Source: Cynocephalus volans (taxonomy: Eukaryota; Chordata; Mammalia; Dermoptera; Cynocephalidae). From it: a DNA stretch of 64,000 bases. The notes below the pieces were generated by a model that saw only the letters and a list, made by a program, of their open reading frames with translations, did not search any database and was not told the DNA's origin. Of this stretch, positions 10,991 to 21,639 are shown one piece after another (positions within the stretch are counted from its first letter, which is position 1; the number at the start of each line of letters is the position of its first letter). A program made the position numbers and the translations under genes. The DNA lies in assembly GCF_027409185.1 (NCBI RefSeq), contig NC_084463.1:47796907-47860906 (forward strand), in the 5' to 3' direction.

Positions 10991-13433
10991 CATTATTGTA
11001 ACACTCCAAAGGGGACTGGTTTTCCCTTGACTTTTCCAAATATCTTTGAAGCTAGATCTCAAATCCACAACCCTGTCCCCCCAGCCCTAGTCTTCTAAGG
11101 CTTGCAGTAAAATCCTATTTTTCCAGTTCCTTCTCCACATTCCTGAGTGCCAGCTTCCCCTCTCAACAATATTGTCAACTGTTTTTCATTTATTCTACAT
11201 TTCAAACACAGTATTTTAATTGTTTATCATTTTTTCACAGAGAAATTGATGGCTCTTTAAAAAATAGCTTTTGAACATTTCCCATGGGAGGAAAGCAGAG
11301 AATAATTGCCTGACACTCCTCTGTAAAGAGAATATTTGTGTCTCCCCTCCTTTTCTTTTCTCTAGGCACGACATCTTATCAAAATATTCTTGGGTTAAGC
11401 TTTCCTCTTTGGAAGCTTTACAGAGTGATGTATTCTCAACCTCCCTGCCCTCCTATCTTTTGCTAGTCCTGGGTTTCAGAACTGTCTGGGCCTGATGCAA
11501 GGTGCGCACAGCAGCCATTTTTCTTGGAGTGTCTAATGAATGTCAGCCCCTGGGTCATCTCCCAGAGGACAGCCTGAGGGATGGGGGTGGATGGAGCCTC
11601 TCAGGGGAGCAGCTGGATGCCGTGGGCCAGGTGGAAAGTGTCATGGTAGGACCTTCATCTAAAGAGCTAACCTCTTGGGACATTAACACTTTTTCCTCCA
11701 ACCCCAGTTTTCATTCCCTGGAGTCACATGGGTGCTCAGCCAATCACATGCTGGTATCTCAATGAAGGTGATCATTGAGCACTTCAGTGAGCAGGATGGG
11801 GCAGGAGGATGTCCCAAGTGATAGGATGAACTTACTTGACACTGCAGTCAGATATATACGTTCTAGTCAGCACCTGCCTTTCCCTGTGTTTGTGACCTTT
11901 AAAACATGTTCACTTAATGGAGCCTCAGATTTTAATTAATTTTAAAATACATCTCATCAGTAGAGCTTGAAAGATAAGAAAATATTTCCAAGGACTCAAG
12001 AAATGTGGGTTTAAGAAAAAACAAACAAACAAAAAAACTAGTCTTATAGTCCCTTACTTAAAAATTCTTATTTACCTTTTTTCCCCCCTCAGAATGAGTG
12101 TAGTAAGTTTCTCAGGTCTGTTCCTTTTTGAGGGCAATTTCAAATAGAATTTGAGGGCTTAGCTTTGACAATGCTACTGGGGAAAAGAAATAGAGAAATT
12201 TTCTTTTTTATTGTGGCTGCAGAAAATGGATGTCTTTCCACAAAAATAGTGAGATAGATAAATTGTTGAATTGTAAAGATTCACCAAAACAGTTTTTTTC
12301 TTTTGCGGGCTGGCTGTTTGTGATAGTGGATAACTCTGTTCTGTATCCTTTTATCTGGACTTGGCAGATTAATGCTCAATCGTATGGGACAAGCATGGCA
12401 ACACCAAGAAGTAGTAAATATGAGCATTTGTATAGTGAAGGATTTATTATCATGTAAATAATTAAATTACATCTTTTCTTTTCTGAAACGGATAAATACC
12501 TGTCTCTTTTCATAAGGGTTCTAATTACATTTATAGGACTTCTTCATAATGTCATCTAACCTTATTACCTGTTATAGATGCCAGTTTCTAATACCATCAC
12601 TTTGGGGCTTAGGATTTCAACACATGAATTATCAGGGGTACATAAACGTTCAGTACATAGCACTCCCTAACAGTGCTCTGTACAACATCCCAGCTATTCT
12701 TAATCATTTGTCTTCACCTTCAGTTTTTAGAGGTAGTTTTGTTTGTTTGTTAAGTTCACTAATAAACAAAACAAAACTGTTTGTGAATTTTATGGAATCT
12801 AGTAAAACAAACTGTTTGGGAGAGCTTAGATCATGGTAAGGTCCAGTCTCTTTCCTAAGGACATATGCTGTCTTTCAACTAATTTTATTATGCTTTGAGG
12901 TATTTTAATGTATAATTTTCTATTATAATCATTTTATATCGTTGATTAGACATTTTAGGACCTCAAGAAAATTAATTTTAGTAGGCTATGATATTTTCTA
13001 ATAATTCATTTCAACAGACTTTTGATAGCAATTCAAAATGCAATAAGATGTGTGTATATTGAGTTTGCATTCTGGAAACTTACAATAAATTTTACATATG
13101 TAGAAAAAAAAATATTGCACTGTCACCTGAAGTATTGTAAAAGGTAAGTCTGTGAAATGACAACCAGGTATAGACTTGAAAGAACCCTTCACACCTCTCA
13201 CCCCACTTGATATGATTTCTGAAGTCTGAGTCATCTCATATCTTTTCTGATGGAGGCAGTATTGTGAATTATATGATAATTTTCCTGCTTTCCTTTATAG
13301 TATTATAACCTGTGGATGCACCCCTCTCAGCATAATCTATTATTACTTTTTTAATTAGCATAAGTGGTATTGTTTGTGTGTAATATTATTCCTTGTTTAT
13401 GCAGTTGTAAATCTTCGGCAGAATGGTAGTTTA
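10991..13433. other. Intergenic or intronic sequence between the KRAB-ZNF exon and finger relics
   Basis: I searched by eye for KRAB A/B exons (V-A-V-x-F-T-x-E-E-W motif) and found none. Otherwise AT-rich and featureless apart from short poly-A and T tracts. Confidence 0.35.
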
Positions 13434-13765
13434 TTCACTTTTTTATTTAATAGACTTTATTTTTCAGAGTAGTCTTATGTTTACAGAAAAATCAAACATA
13501 TTACAGAGAATTTCTTCTCTCAATTCTTAGTTTCCCCTATGTTTTAATGTGTTGTGTTTGTGTAGTGCATTTGTTTCAATTGATAAACCAATATATTATA
13601 TTTGGTGATGATGAGAACTCATGAAGCAATACATTAAATAAAGTCCATACTTTACATCAGGGTTCAGTCTTTGTGTTGGACAGTTGTATGATTTTTGACA
13701 AATGCATGTATCATATATCTACCATCTCAGTATCATATTGGGAGTGTTTTATTGCCATGAAAAAT
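13434..13765 (-). mobile_element. Ancient L1M 3'-end fragment
   Basis: 'taatagactttatttttcag...atgtttacag' and 'ttttgacaaatgcatgtatc' match, in reverse, the same 3'UTR seen at 40.4 kb. It abuts the zinc-finger relic on its right. Confidence 0.65.
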
Positions 13766-14392
13766 CTCATACTGGAGAAAAACACTTTGAATGTAAAAAT
13801 ATCGTAAATTATTTGGTTTTCTCAGTTTCTTTCAAAGACATGCAATAACTATTATTGACAAAAAACTCTATGAATGTTAAAGTTGTTGTAAAAACGTTAG
13901 TCTTTCCAGTTGCCTTTGAAAACATAAAAGAACTCATACTGACAAAAATATGTCCTCTGCATATAAAAAATGTGGTAAAAGCTTTCAGTGTTTCCATTTC
14001 CCTTTGATTACATCAAAGCACTCATGTTAGAGAAAACCCCTATGAATATAAAGGATGTAGTAAAGGCTATAGATGTTTTAGTTACGTTTGAATACATGAG
14101 AGAGCTCATACTGGAGAAAAATACTCTGTAAGAAATGTGGTAATGCCTTCATATATTTTAGTTCCTTTCAAAAACCTAATATATATATATATACACACAC
14201 ACTCACGTATATACACATACATATATATGTATGTGCGTGTGTATATATACATGTATATGCATATGCATATATACATGTACAGATATGTATATATGTATAT
14301 ATATATACATATATGTATATATAAAATGTGTGAAGCCTTCAGTTTTTCCACTAATGTTTAAAAACATAAAAGCACTCATACTGAAGGTAAAC
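13766..14392 (+). pseudogene. Degenerate C2H2 zinc-finger array
   Basis: Six or so units at about 84-nt spacing retain the C2H2 linker: 'catactggagaaaaacac' (H-T-G-E-K-H) followed by TTTGAATGT (F-E-C), later 'actcatgttagagaaaac' and 'gctcatactggagaaaaa'. Between them come remnants of C-G-K-A-F and H-x3-H, for example AAATGTGGTAAAAGCTTTCAG at about 13966-13986 and a last KMCEAFSFSTNV-KHKSTHT unit at 14325-14387. Single-base indels shift frame between units and several stops occur. An AT/CA microsatellite splits the array at 14176-14325. Likely the 3' exon of the same decayed KRAB-ZNF gene as the 10.2-kb exon (inference). Confidence 0.75.
14176..14325. repeat. (TA/CA)n microsatellite inside the zinc-finger relic
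   Basis: About 150 bp of alternating 'atatatatat', 'acacacac' and 'atatgtatat' blocks, strongly self-complementary. It is inserted between two finger units. Confidence 0.85.
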
Positions 14393-14879
14393 TTTTTTAT
14401 TTTTATACATTTGTTTAATTGCTCTTTGATTAATGTGCCATTGCAAAATGAGTCTTTGTTAATTGTTGAAAATTTGTTGCTGGCCTTATATTGAAAGTTC
14501 TGGATATCCCTCATTATATATATTCAATCTTTTTTCTAATGGGAAAATTTATTCTTTATTGCATAAAGCAGTATCTTTTGCTTTCTTTGCTAATAAATAA
14601 TTGGTATCAATTCTTAAGTATGTAAATTTTAGTATAGATTATAGTTGCATGTGAATTATTATTTTCATTTGTTGCTCTTTACTCTGTCATTATTTTAGGC
14701 TGTTTTTTTGGATAGTTCACTTTGAAATGAGAGATCATGTGATAGGACCATTTGTTGTGTCTAATCTGAGGGAGAAAACATTCATTCACACCATCAAGCA
14801 TGTTAGCTGTGGGTTTTGCATAAATGCCTTAAGGCAAGTTGAGGAAGTTCTTGTCTGTTCATTATTTACCATTCATCCT

Positions 14880-15056
14880 GAAGAGGTGCTAAACATTTTC
14901 TAGTATTTTTTTCTGCATGTATTGTAATGATCCTGTTGTTTTTGACATTTTTTCCTTTAATATGTTGTATTATGTCAATTGACTTTCAGATGTGGAACAG
15001 CATTGCGTTTCTAGATGAAATTTATCTTCATCATGGAGTATAAGTCTTTTTATATA
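14880..15056 (-). mobile_element. Short LINE-1 fragment
   Basis: 'tttaatatgttgtattatgt', then 'ttgactttcagatgtggaac', reversed from the L1 RT region. The small TIR transposon lies at its right edge and similar AT-rich sequence continues after it. Confidence 0.55.
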
Positions 15057-15290
15057 CAGGTTGTGCATCTCTAATCTGAAAATTTGAAATCCCAAAACTT
15101 CCAATATCTGAAACTTTTTGAACACTGACATGATATTCAAAGGAAATGCTTACTGGATCATTAAAGATTTTAGATTTTTCAGATTAGCAATATGCAACTG
15201 GTAAGTATTCTGCAAATATTCCAAAATTTGAAAAAAAAAATCCAAAGCACTTCTGCTTGCAAGCATTTTGGATAAGGTGTACTCAACCTG
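15057..15290. mobile_element. Small non-autonomous Tc1/mariner (Tigger-type) DNA transposon
   Basis: Ends are imperfect inverted repeats: left 'caggttgtgcatctctaatc', right (complement) 'caggttgagtacaccttatc'. Both are flanked by TA (15055-15056 and 15291-15292), the Tc1/mariner target. The body 'aatttgaaatcccaaaactt' is self-complementary in style, resembling a MER-class palindromic element. About 234 bp, no coding. Confidence 0.75.
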
Positions 15291-15292
15291 TA

Positions 15293-18069
15293 CTGGTAAG
15301 TTAAATTTTGCAGTATTTTATTAGGCTATTTGCATCTATATTTAGATATTTGTGTAGCCTCATATAGTATGCCATTATTTTGTATATGTAGGATGTGTAT
15401 TTGTGTATATGTATTTATAAATATAATATGTAATTTATAACATATTGCAACACTATGGTATAGTCGTCTTATCAGTCTGTAGTATATGTTTCTGTTCCCT
15501 GACAGCCCACAGATTTATTCAAACAAACCAGTCAAAACTTCCCGTAGGAACCAAGGAAGATCTCACCTTCTTGACACCACAAAGCTTTCCTCCCACATTA
15601 CCTGTTTCTTGTTTCTGCTCCAAGGTGTGATCGCTGTCAGCCTTCATACCTTGCAGTATCCTCCTCCTCCCCTTTCTGTGAGCATTTGTAACTAATAACT
15701 GCTGCCAATCTTATCTGTCTAGTAGAAGGTGTTGAGTTCTGTACTTTGCCAGTAGCCCTAGAGTGCTAATTTCCCCCTCACCAATGCAGTTCATGGCAGG
15801 CTATTGAAACAGTTGGAAATGCAAACAGGATGGACCAACCATGACCCAGGACATCTGCTCAACTTTAACTGTTCTTGGCTAACTGGTTCCATGATGCATC
15901 AAAAGTCACCTGTGTCAGAAACACTAATTGTTGATGGGCTTTCACTTTGTTCTACACAGCATTTTGTGGTCTTTATCCAGTGTTTTCATCTCTTCACACA
16001 CTAAAACACTCTCATTCCCTAGACATAAATGGTTCATTGACTATGCCTCAGCCTGATCTGTCATTCGGTTCAGACTGTGTTTAGCAAGTAGTTTCCCAGG
16101 CACCCACCTCAGAAGGCAGGAAAAACAACACACTGTAACCAATTGGCACTTTAGTTCTGAGTACCAAGAGTCAGGTTATAGCTTTGTGGTCACTGCAACT
16201 AGTCTGATCACCATCACTGAATGATTTGTGTAGGCATTTGAACATTGTTCATTATTGTAACCCCCTGAGACAGGCTCAGGGATTGTCCTTTGTGAAGTTG
16301 CAGAAAGGAAGGGGACCCCCACCCTGAGGAGAATTAAGCCTATCATCCAGTTGCCTAATAAGAGTTATTTTTTGTACAGGCAAGAGTAGTGGCCTTGTCA
16401 TTTCCTGCTGCTTTTCTTGCTGCTGTCATGTGTACTGTCCTGATGAAATGCACATCTATGATTTCTCATAGTCCAGGCACTAATGAGGAAGGAAAAGGGA
16501 AAGAAGCATTTGGCTTTAGCCTCTCCACAAGTGTGGAATGAAGTAACTAAACTGTTCTGCCAATGCAGTCCTCCTAGCCAGTGTGTGGGTTTTCATTAGC
16601 GCTGCTGCTTACGAATGTGCCAAAGGCCTAATCTTGCAATCACAACGCTAGATAATCTTGACAAAATGACCTTATGGCATGTGGACACTAATTGCAGAAT
16701 TAGTGTTTAGCACTCCTTGGAAGCTGAGGTAGTCTCCTCCAATATTGGTTGTTGGGCTTCTGAACTCATCTCCTTAACCACACAGGTGATCCACACTATC
16801 AGTGATCAAACTTGCAACTTCACGTGAGTAGAAATGCAAAATATTGTTACATAATTTTCATTGAAAGAAAAGAAAATAGCAGCCATTTGGTATGTGTAAA
16901 TCTAGAAACCTAATAGCAAATGGCTCACAGGGATACTTAAATACCTGTACTAATACTGCTGCTACTGCCAATGCCTCTGTCTCAACAGATATTGATGTGT
17001 CAGTGTTAAGGATGCAGGGCAGTTCACTCCGTAGTCTTGCCCTAACCCAATTCTCCACTTTTTCTTTTTTGTAATTATTAAGGAAATTGTAGAATACTCT
17101 GGGAATGCAACATCCTGGGATTATGAGAGAGTGGTCAGAAAAGCCCAGGCTCTGTTACAATTCCCCCACAGCAAGATGTTCTTCAACACTTTGTCCAGTG
17201 ACTCAGATTATTTCAGGATATAAAATTCAGGGTGGGCTGCTTTTCTGTGGTCCTTGCTGTGGTGCAAGAGGGGCACATGCAGTCAAGTCTCCTGGGTAGT
17301 CTCCTCTCCTGGGTAGTCTCCTTTCCTGGGTAGCTTTCCTGAGCCTTGCAGGAGCAGCTCACATTGCATCCTAGACTTCTGTTCTCCTTTGCATTGTATC
17401 TGTAAGTAATAAGTCCACTTCATGTAACTTTTATGTGAATGTGTTCTGTCTCATACTCAGAGAAGTTGTTAACCAGTGCACAGTGGACCTGCTTCACAAT
17501 GGGGAATGTTACCCATGATACCCCTGTGCCACCACAAAGGAGTTAATTCAACCAGACACAAACTTAAGGTCTTTAAACCCTATAATGCAACTATTGCCAT
17601 GTGGGAGGTCTGTAACAATGATGACACTGGAGGATCTCCAGAGGAAGAAACTTATAAATATGAGTAGGGTGCACAGGTACATTTTTACCCCTCCTCATCT
17701 CAACATCAAAGCAACCCCTACCCCATAAAAAGAATACAAACTAAAACAAAGGTTTACAATGTGACCTAATTGGAAACCCAAAGCTTACTAAAATAATATA
17801 CAAGATAAAAAGTTACATGGGTGCTGATTGGATTTTATGCTTCTACAAAATAGGCTGTAAATTAACTTCAACATTGTTGAAGTACATCAAGAAAATACTC
17901 AACTTCAATGCCGTCAGCTCTTTCTGCTTCAACTTAGGGTTGTTGAGGAGGTAACTGAAAAGCAGTTGTGAAAGTCACAGCCCAGGAGCACAGGCTCACA
18001 AGATCAAATCATATGCCTCTAGAATACTTTCCCTTCTAACACTTTACCAGGACATCAATAGCGATCCTG
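15293..18069. other. Unassigned 2.8-kb region
   Basis: The least repeat-like long stretch in the first half. It includes the 18-bp minisatellite. No frame over 70 codons is convincing, and I could not match it to an ERV or gene. 16.2-17.1 kb has mixed composition compatible with a decayed retroviral or processed sequence. Confidence 0.3.
17285..17337 (+). repeat. Minisatellite of about 18-bp units
   Basis: Three imperfect copies of 'tctcctgggtagtctcct'. Short tandem array in otherwise non-repetitive sequence. Confidence 0.75.
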
Positions 18070-19225
18070 GATAACAGGACTGCATCTAAAAAGAACTGCA
18101 TGTCTTAGAACTTCTTCAAAAAATCTCTAGGGATATGTCAAAAATATACAATCTACTGAGACTGAATCATGAAGAAATAGAAAATTTGAACAGAGCTATA
18201 ACTATGAAGGTTATTGGTGCAATAATCAAAAATCTTCCAACATAGAAAAACCCAGGACCAGATGGCTTCACAGGTTAATCCTACCAAACACTTAAAGAAT
18301 TAATCCCATTTCTCAAAATCTTCCAAAAAATTGGCAAGGAAATTTTATTCTAAACACATAAGGCCAGCATTACCCCGAAACCAAAGCCAGATAAAGGCAT
18401 TACAAGGAAAGAAAAGACAAATACGCTTTATGGATTTTGATGTTAATATCCTCAAACAGTACTAGCATGCAGTATTCAGAAGCATATCAAAAGGGTTATA
18501 CACCATGATCAAGTGGGATTTATTCTGGGAATGCAAGAATGGTTCAACATATGGAAGTCAAACAATGTAACACACCATAGTAGTAGAATGAGAAAAAAAA
18601 AATCATGGTCATCTCAATTGATGCAGAAGAAGCGTTTGACACATTTAACACCCTTTGATGATAAAAAGCACTCAGAAATCTATGAAAAGAAGGAAACTAC
18701 AATGTATGAATGAAAAACCATACACGTGCCATGCCATGCATGGACAACAGAAGTCATCACATTTAATGGTAAAAGACTGAAGGTTTTTTCACTAAGATCA
18801 GGGTCAGAACAGGATACCAGCCTTCTCCACTTCTACTTTACTTTGTTCTTGGAGATCTATTCGTGGCAATTAGGAAAGAAAAAAAGACATTTATATTGTC
18901 AAGGAAGCAGTTAAATTATCTCTTCACAGATGACATGATCCATGTAGAAAACACTGAAGATTCCACATATAGAGAAAAATGCTAGAATCCATAAACAAAT
19001 TCTACAGAGTTGCAGTATCCAAAATTAACATGCCAAATTAAATTGCATTTCTATACACCAGAAATAAACATTTTTTCATTTACAGTAGCATCAAAATGGA
19101 TAAAACGCTTTGGAATAAGTTTAACCACAGAGACAAAAGACTTTTACTTTGAAAACTACAAAACTTTGCTGAAAGAAGTTAATAACACTAACAAATGGAA
19201 AGACAGCTTATGTTTCCTGGCTTGG
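18070..19225 (+). mobile_element. Old LINE-1 ORF2 fragment, plus strand
   Basis: Degenerate ORF2 reverse-transcriptase sequence: 'cccaggaccagatggcttca' (P-G-P-D-G-F), 'gggatttattctgggaatgc' (G-F-I-P-G-M-Q), 'tctcaattgatgcagaagaa' and a later T-N-K-W-K-D block at about 19190. Multiple frameshifts and stops. Confidence 0.85.
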
Positions 19226-19879
19226 TCCACCCAGCCCCACAGAAACACAGATTAAACACACCTGCCTGACTGAGAATACTCTTGTGAGAATCCTGGAACC
19301 CAGAGAAAATGTTATGCTTCACTAGCAGAGAAAAAACAAACAAAAATAACCACAAAAACAATTTCACTTTATCTGCATCAGCCCCTTCCCCAAAGCCACT
19401 GTAGTGGAGTGTACATGCTGTACAGTTCTTGGTATGTGATTCTCCCAGGAGGAAAGAGACCAATGAAGATGTCTAACTTTCCTGGTTTTTCAGGACACTA
19501 CCCTACAGGCTCACTTCTTTCTGGATTCATCTGTAATACTAAAGTAACTGACATGGGTGGATCACTTGAGGAAAGCTAGGAAGGAAGAATAGAGGCAGGG
19601 ACTTCAGTGCCAGGCCACATGAATTTGGAACTCCTTGGCTCCATGAGTGACCTTGCACCCCTGGTGAAACAAAGAAGCCCATCAGGAGACTCTGCTGTGG
19701 AGCTGTGCTCCTTGATTCTGCCCAAGCATGGAGACTTTCAGGAGCCTTGCTGGAAAGTAGAGACAGAGCTTGGTCAGGAGCCTCACTCCAACACATTGCC
19801 TCATCCCACCATGGAGCCCTGCAGACATTCTTATTTGTTACTGATCTTAGGGGAAATGCATCCAGCCTTTTAGCATTAC
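19226..19879. other. Unassigned sequence between two opposite L1 fragments
   Basis: Moderately GC-rich with open frames on both strands at 19540-19930, none recognised. It may be unique sequence between two independent L1 insertions. Confidence 0.3.
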
Positions 19880-20817
19880 ATATATTATTTGCAGGTTTTT
19901 CATAGATGCTCAATATTAGGTTCAGCAATTTTTCTTCTATTTCTAGTGTGTTGGGGTGGTTGTTATTTATTTATTTATTTTATCATGATAGGAGGTTGAA
20001 TTTTGCCAGATCTCTTTGGAGTCTTTTGAGGTACTCATGTGATTTTTGTTTTTTACTGTATTACTATGATATATTACATTAATTGATTTGGGGATATTAA
20101 ACCAACCTTACATCTTTGGAACAAACCCCACATGGTCATGTTGAATACTTATTTTTCTATGTTTCTAGGTTAAGTTTGCTAGTATTTGATCAGTATTATG
20201 TGTTTACTTGAAAAAGAGATATTGATTTATTTTTTTGTGATATTTTTATCTTGTTTTGATATACTGGTATAAAATAAGTTGAAGTGTATTCCTATTCTAT
20301 TTCATAGAAAAAGTTTATTTAAAAATTGGTGTTAAATCTTCTCTGATTATTGGGAAGAACATTCTGTAGTCAAGCTATTTAGGCCTGGGCTTCTCTTTGT
20401 GTGTAGTGCTTTGATTAGTAGTACAAAATGCTCATTTATTTGTAGGCTTATTTGCATTTTCAATTTCTCCCTGAATCAGTTTTGGCCACTTCCTTATACA
20501 AATTTGTCCATTTCATCTAAGTTATCTAATTTATTCAGCATACAATTACTTATAATATTGTGTATAGCATTTTTTTCTTTAAATCCTTCTGTAAGGTCTG
20601 TACTAATGTCCCTCTATCTTCCTGGTTCTAGCAATTCTAGGTTTCTCTTTATATCTTGGTCAATCTAGCTAAATGTTTGCCAATTTTCTTGGTATTTTAA
20701 GACCCCACTTTTGTGTCATTGACTTTCTCTCTTTTTGTTATGCTTCATTTTTTAAAATTTTCTAAACTAATCTTCATTTTTAAAAGGTAGTTTTCCTGGT
20801 TAAAGGACTTTTGTTTT
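19880..20817 (-). mobile_element. Old LINE-1 ORF2 fragment
   Basis: Complement of a decayed L1 reverse-transcriptase region: reversed phrases such as 'atattacattaattgatttg' and 'aaccttacatctttggaaca' match the region around the RT domain in L1. Many indels. L1 B/L1 A lie against its right edge. Confidence 0.75.
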
Positions 20818-21391
20818 TTTGTTTGTTTTTGTTTTTTTAATTTTATTTTGTCGATATACATTGTGATTGATTATTGTTTCCCCATCCCCAAAACCTCCCT
20901 CCCTGCCCCCCCAACAATGTCCTTTCTGTTTCCTTGTCGTATCAACTTCAAGTAATTGTGGTTGTTATATCTTCTCTCCTGCCCCAGTCTGTGTGTGTGT
21001 GTGTGTGTGTGTGAATTTATATATTAATTTTTAGCTCCCACCAATAAGTGAGAACATGTGGTATTTCTCTTTCTGTGCCTGACTTGTTTCACTTAATATA
21101 ATTCTCTCAAAGTCCATCCACGTTGTTGCAAATGGCAGTATTTCATTCGTTTTTATAGCTGAGTAGTATTCCATTGTGTAGATGTACCACATTTTCCGTA
21201 TCCACTCATCTGATGATGGACATTTGGGCTGGTTCCAACTCTTGGCTATTGTAAATAGTGCTGTGATGTACATTGGGGAACAGGTATACCTTCGACTTGA
21301 TGATTTCCATTCCTCTGGGTATATTCCCAACTTTGGGATAGCTGGGTCATATGGTAGATCTATCTGCAATTGTTTGAGGAACCTCCATACA
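20818..21391 (-). mobile_element. 5'-truncated LINE-1 inserted in the tail of L1 A (L1 B)
   Basis: Nearly identical to the last 570 bases of L1 A. It includes the ORF2 C-terminus from [20 protein letters not shown] to FSLIGGS, the (CA)n 3'UTR and an A-rich tail (20818-20850). Its truncation point lies directly against the poly-A tail of L1 A, so it probably landed in that tail. The high similarity implies the same young-to-middle-aged subfamily. Confidence 0.85.
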
Positions 21392-21598
21392 CTTTTTATT
21401 TTTTATTTATTTTTATTTTTATTATTTTTTTTTTAATTTTTCTTTTGTCGATATACATTGTGGCTGATTATTGCTCCCCATCACCAAAACCTCCCTCCCT
21501 TCTCGCTCCCCCCTTTCCCCCCAACAATGTCCTTTCTGTTTGCTTGTTGTATCAACTTCAAATAATTGTGGTTGTTATATCTTTCCCCCCCCCCCCGG

Positions 21599-21639
<41 letters not shown>

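Noticed and set aside
14106..14514. Overlapping open frames rich in Tyr, Ile, His and Thr on both strands
   Set aside because: They are translations of the TA/CA microsatellite.
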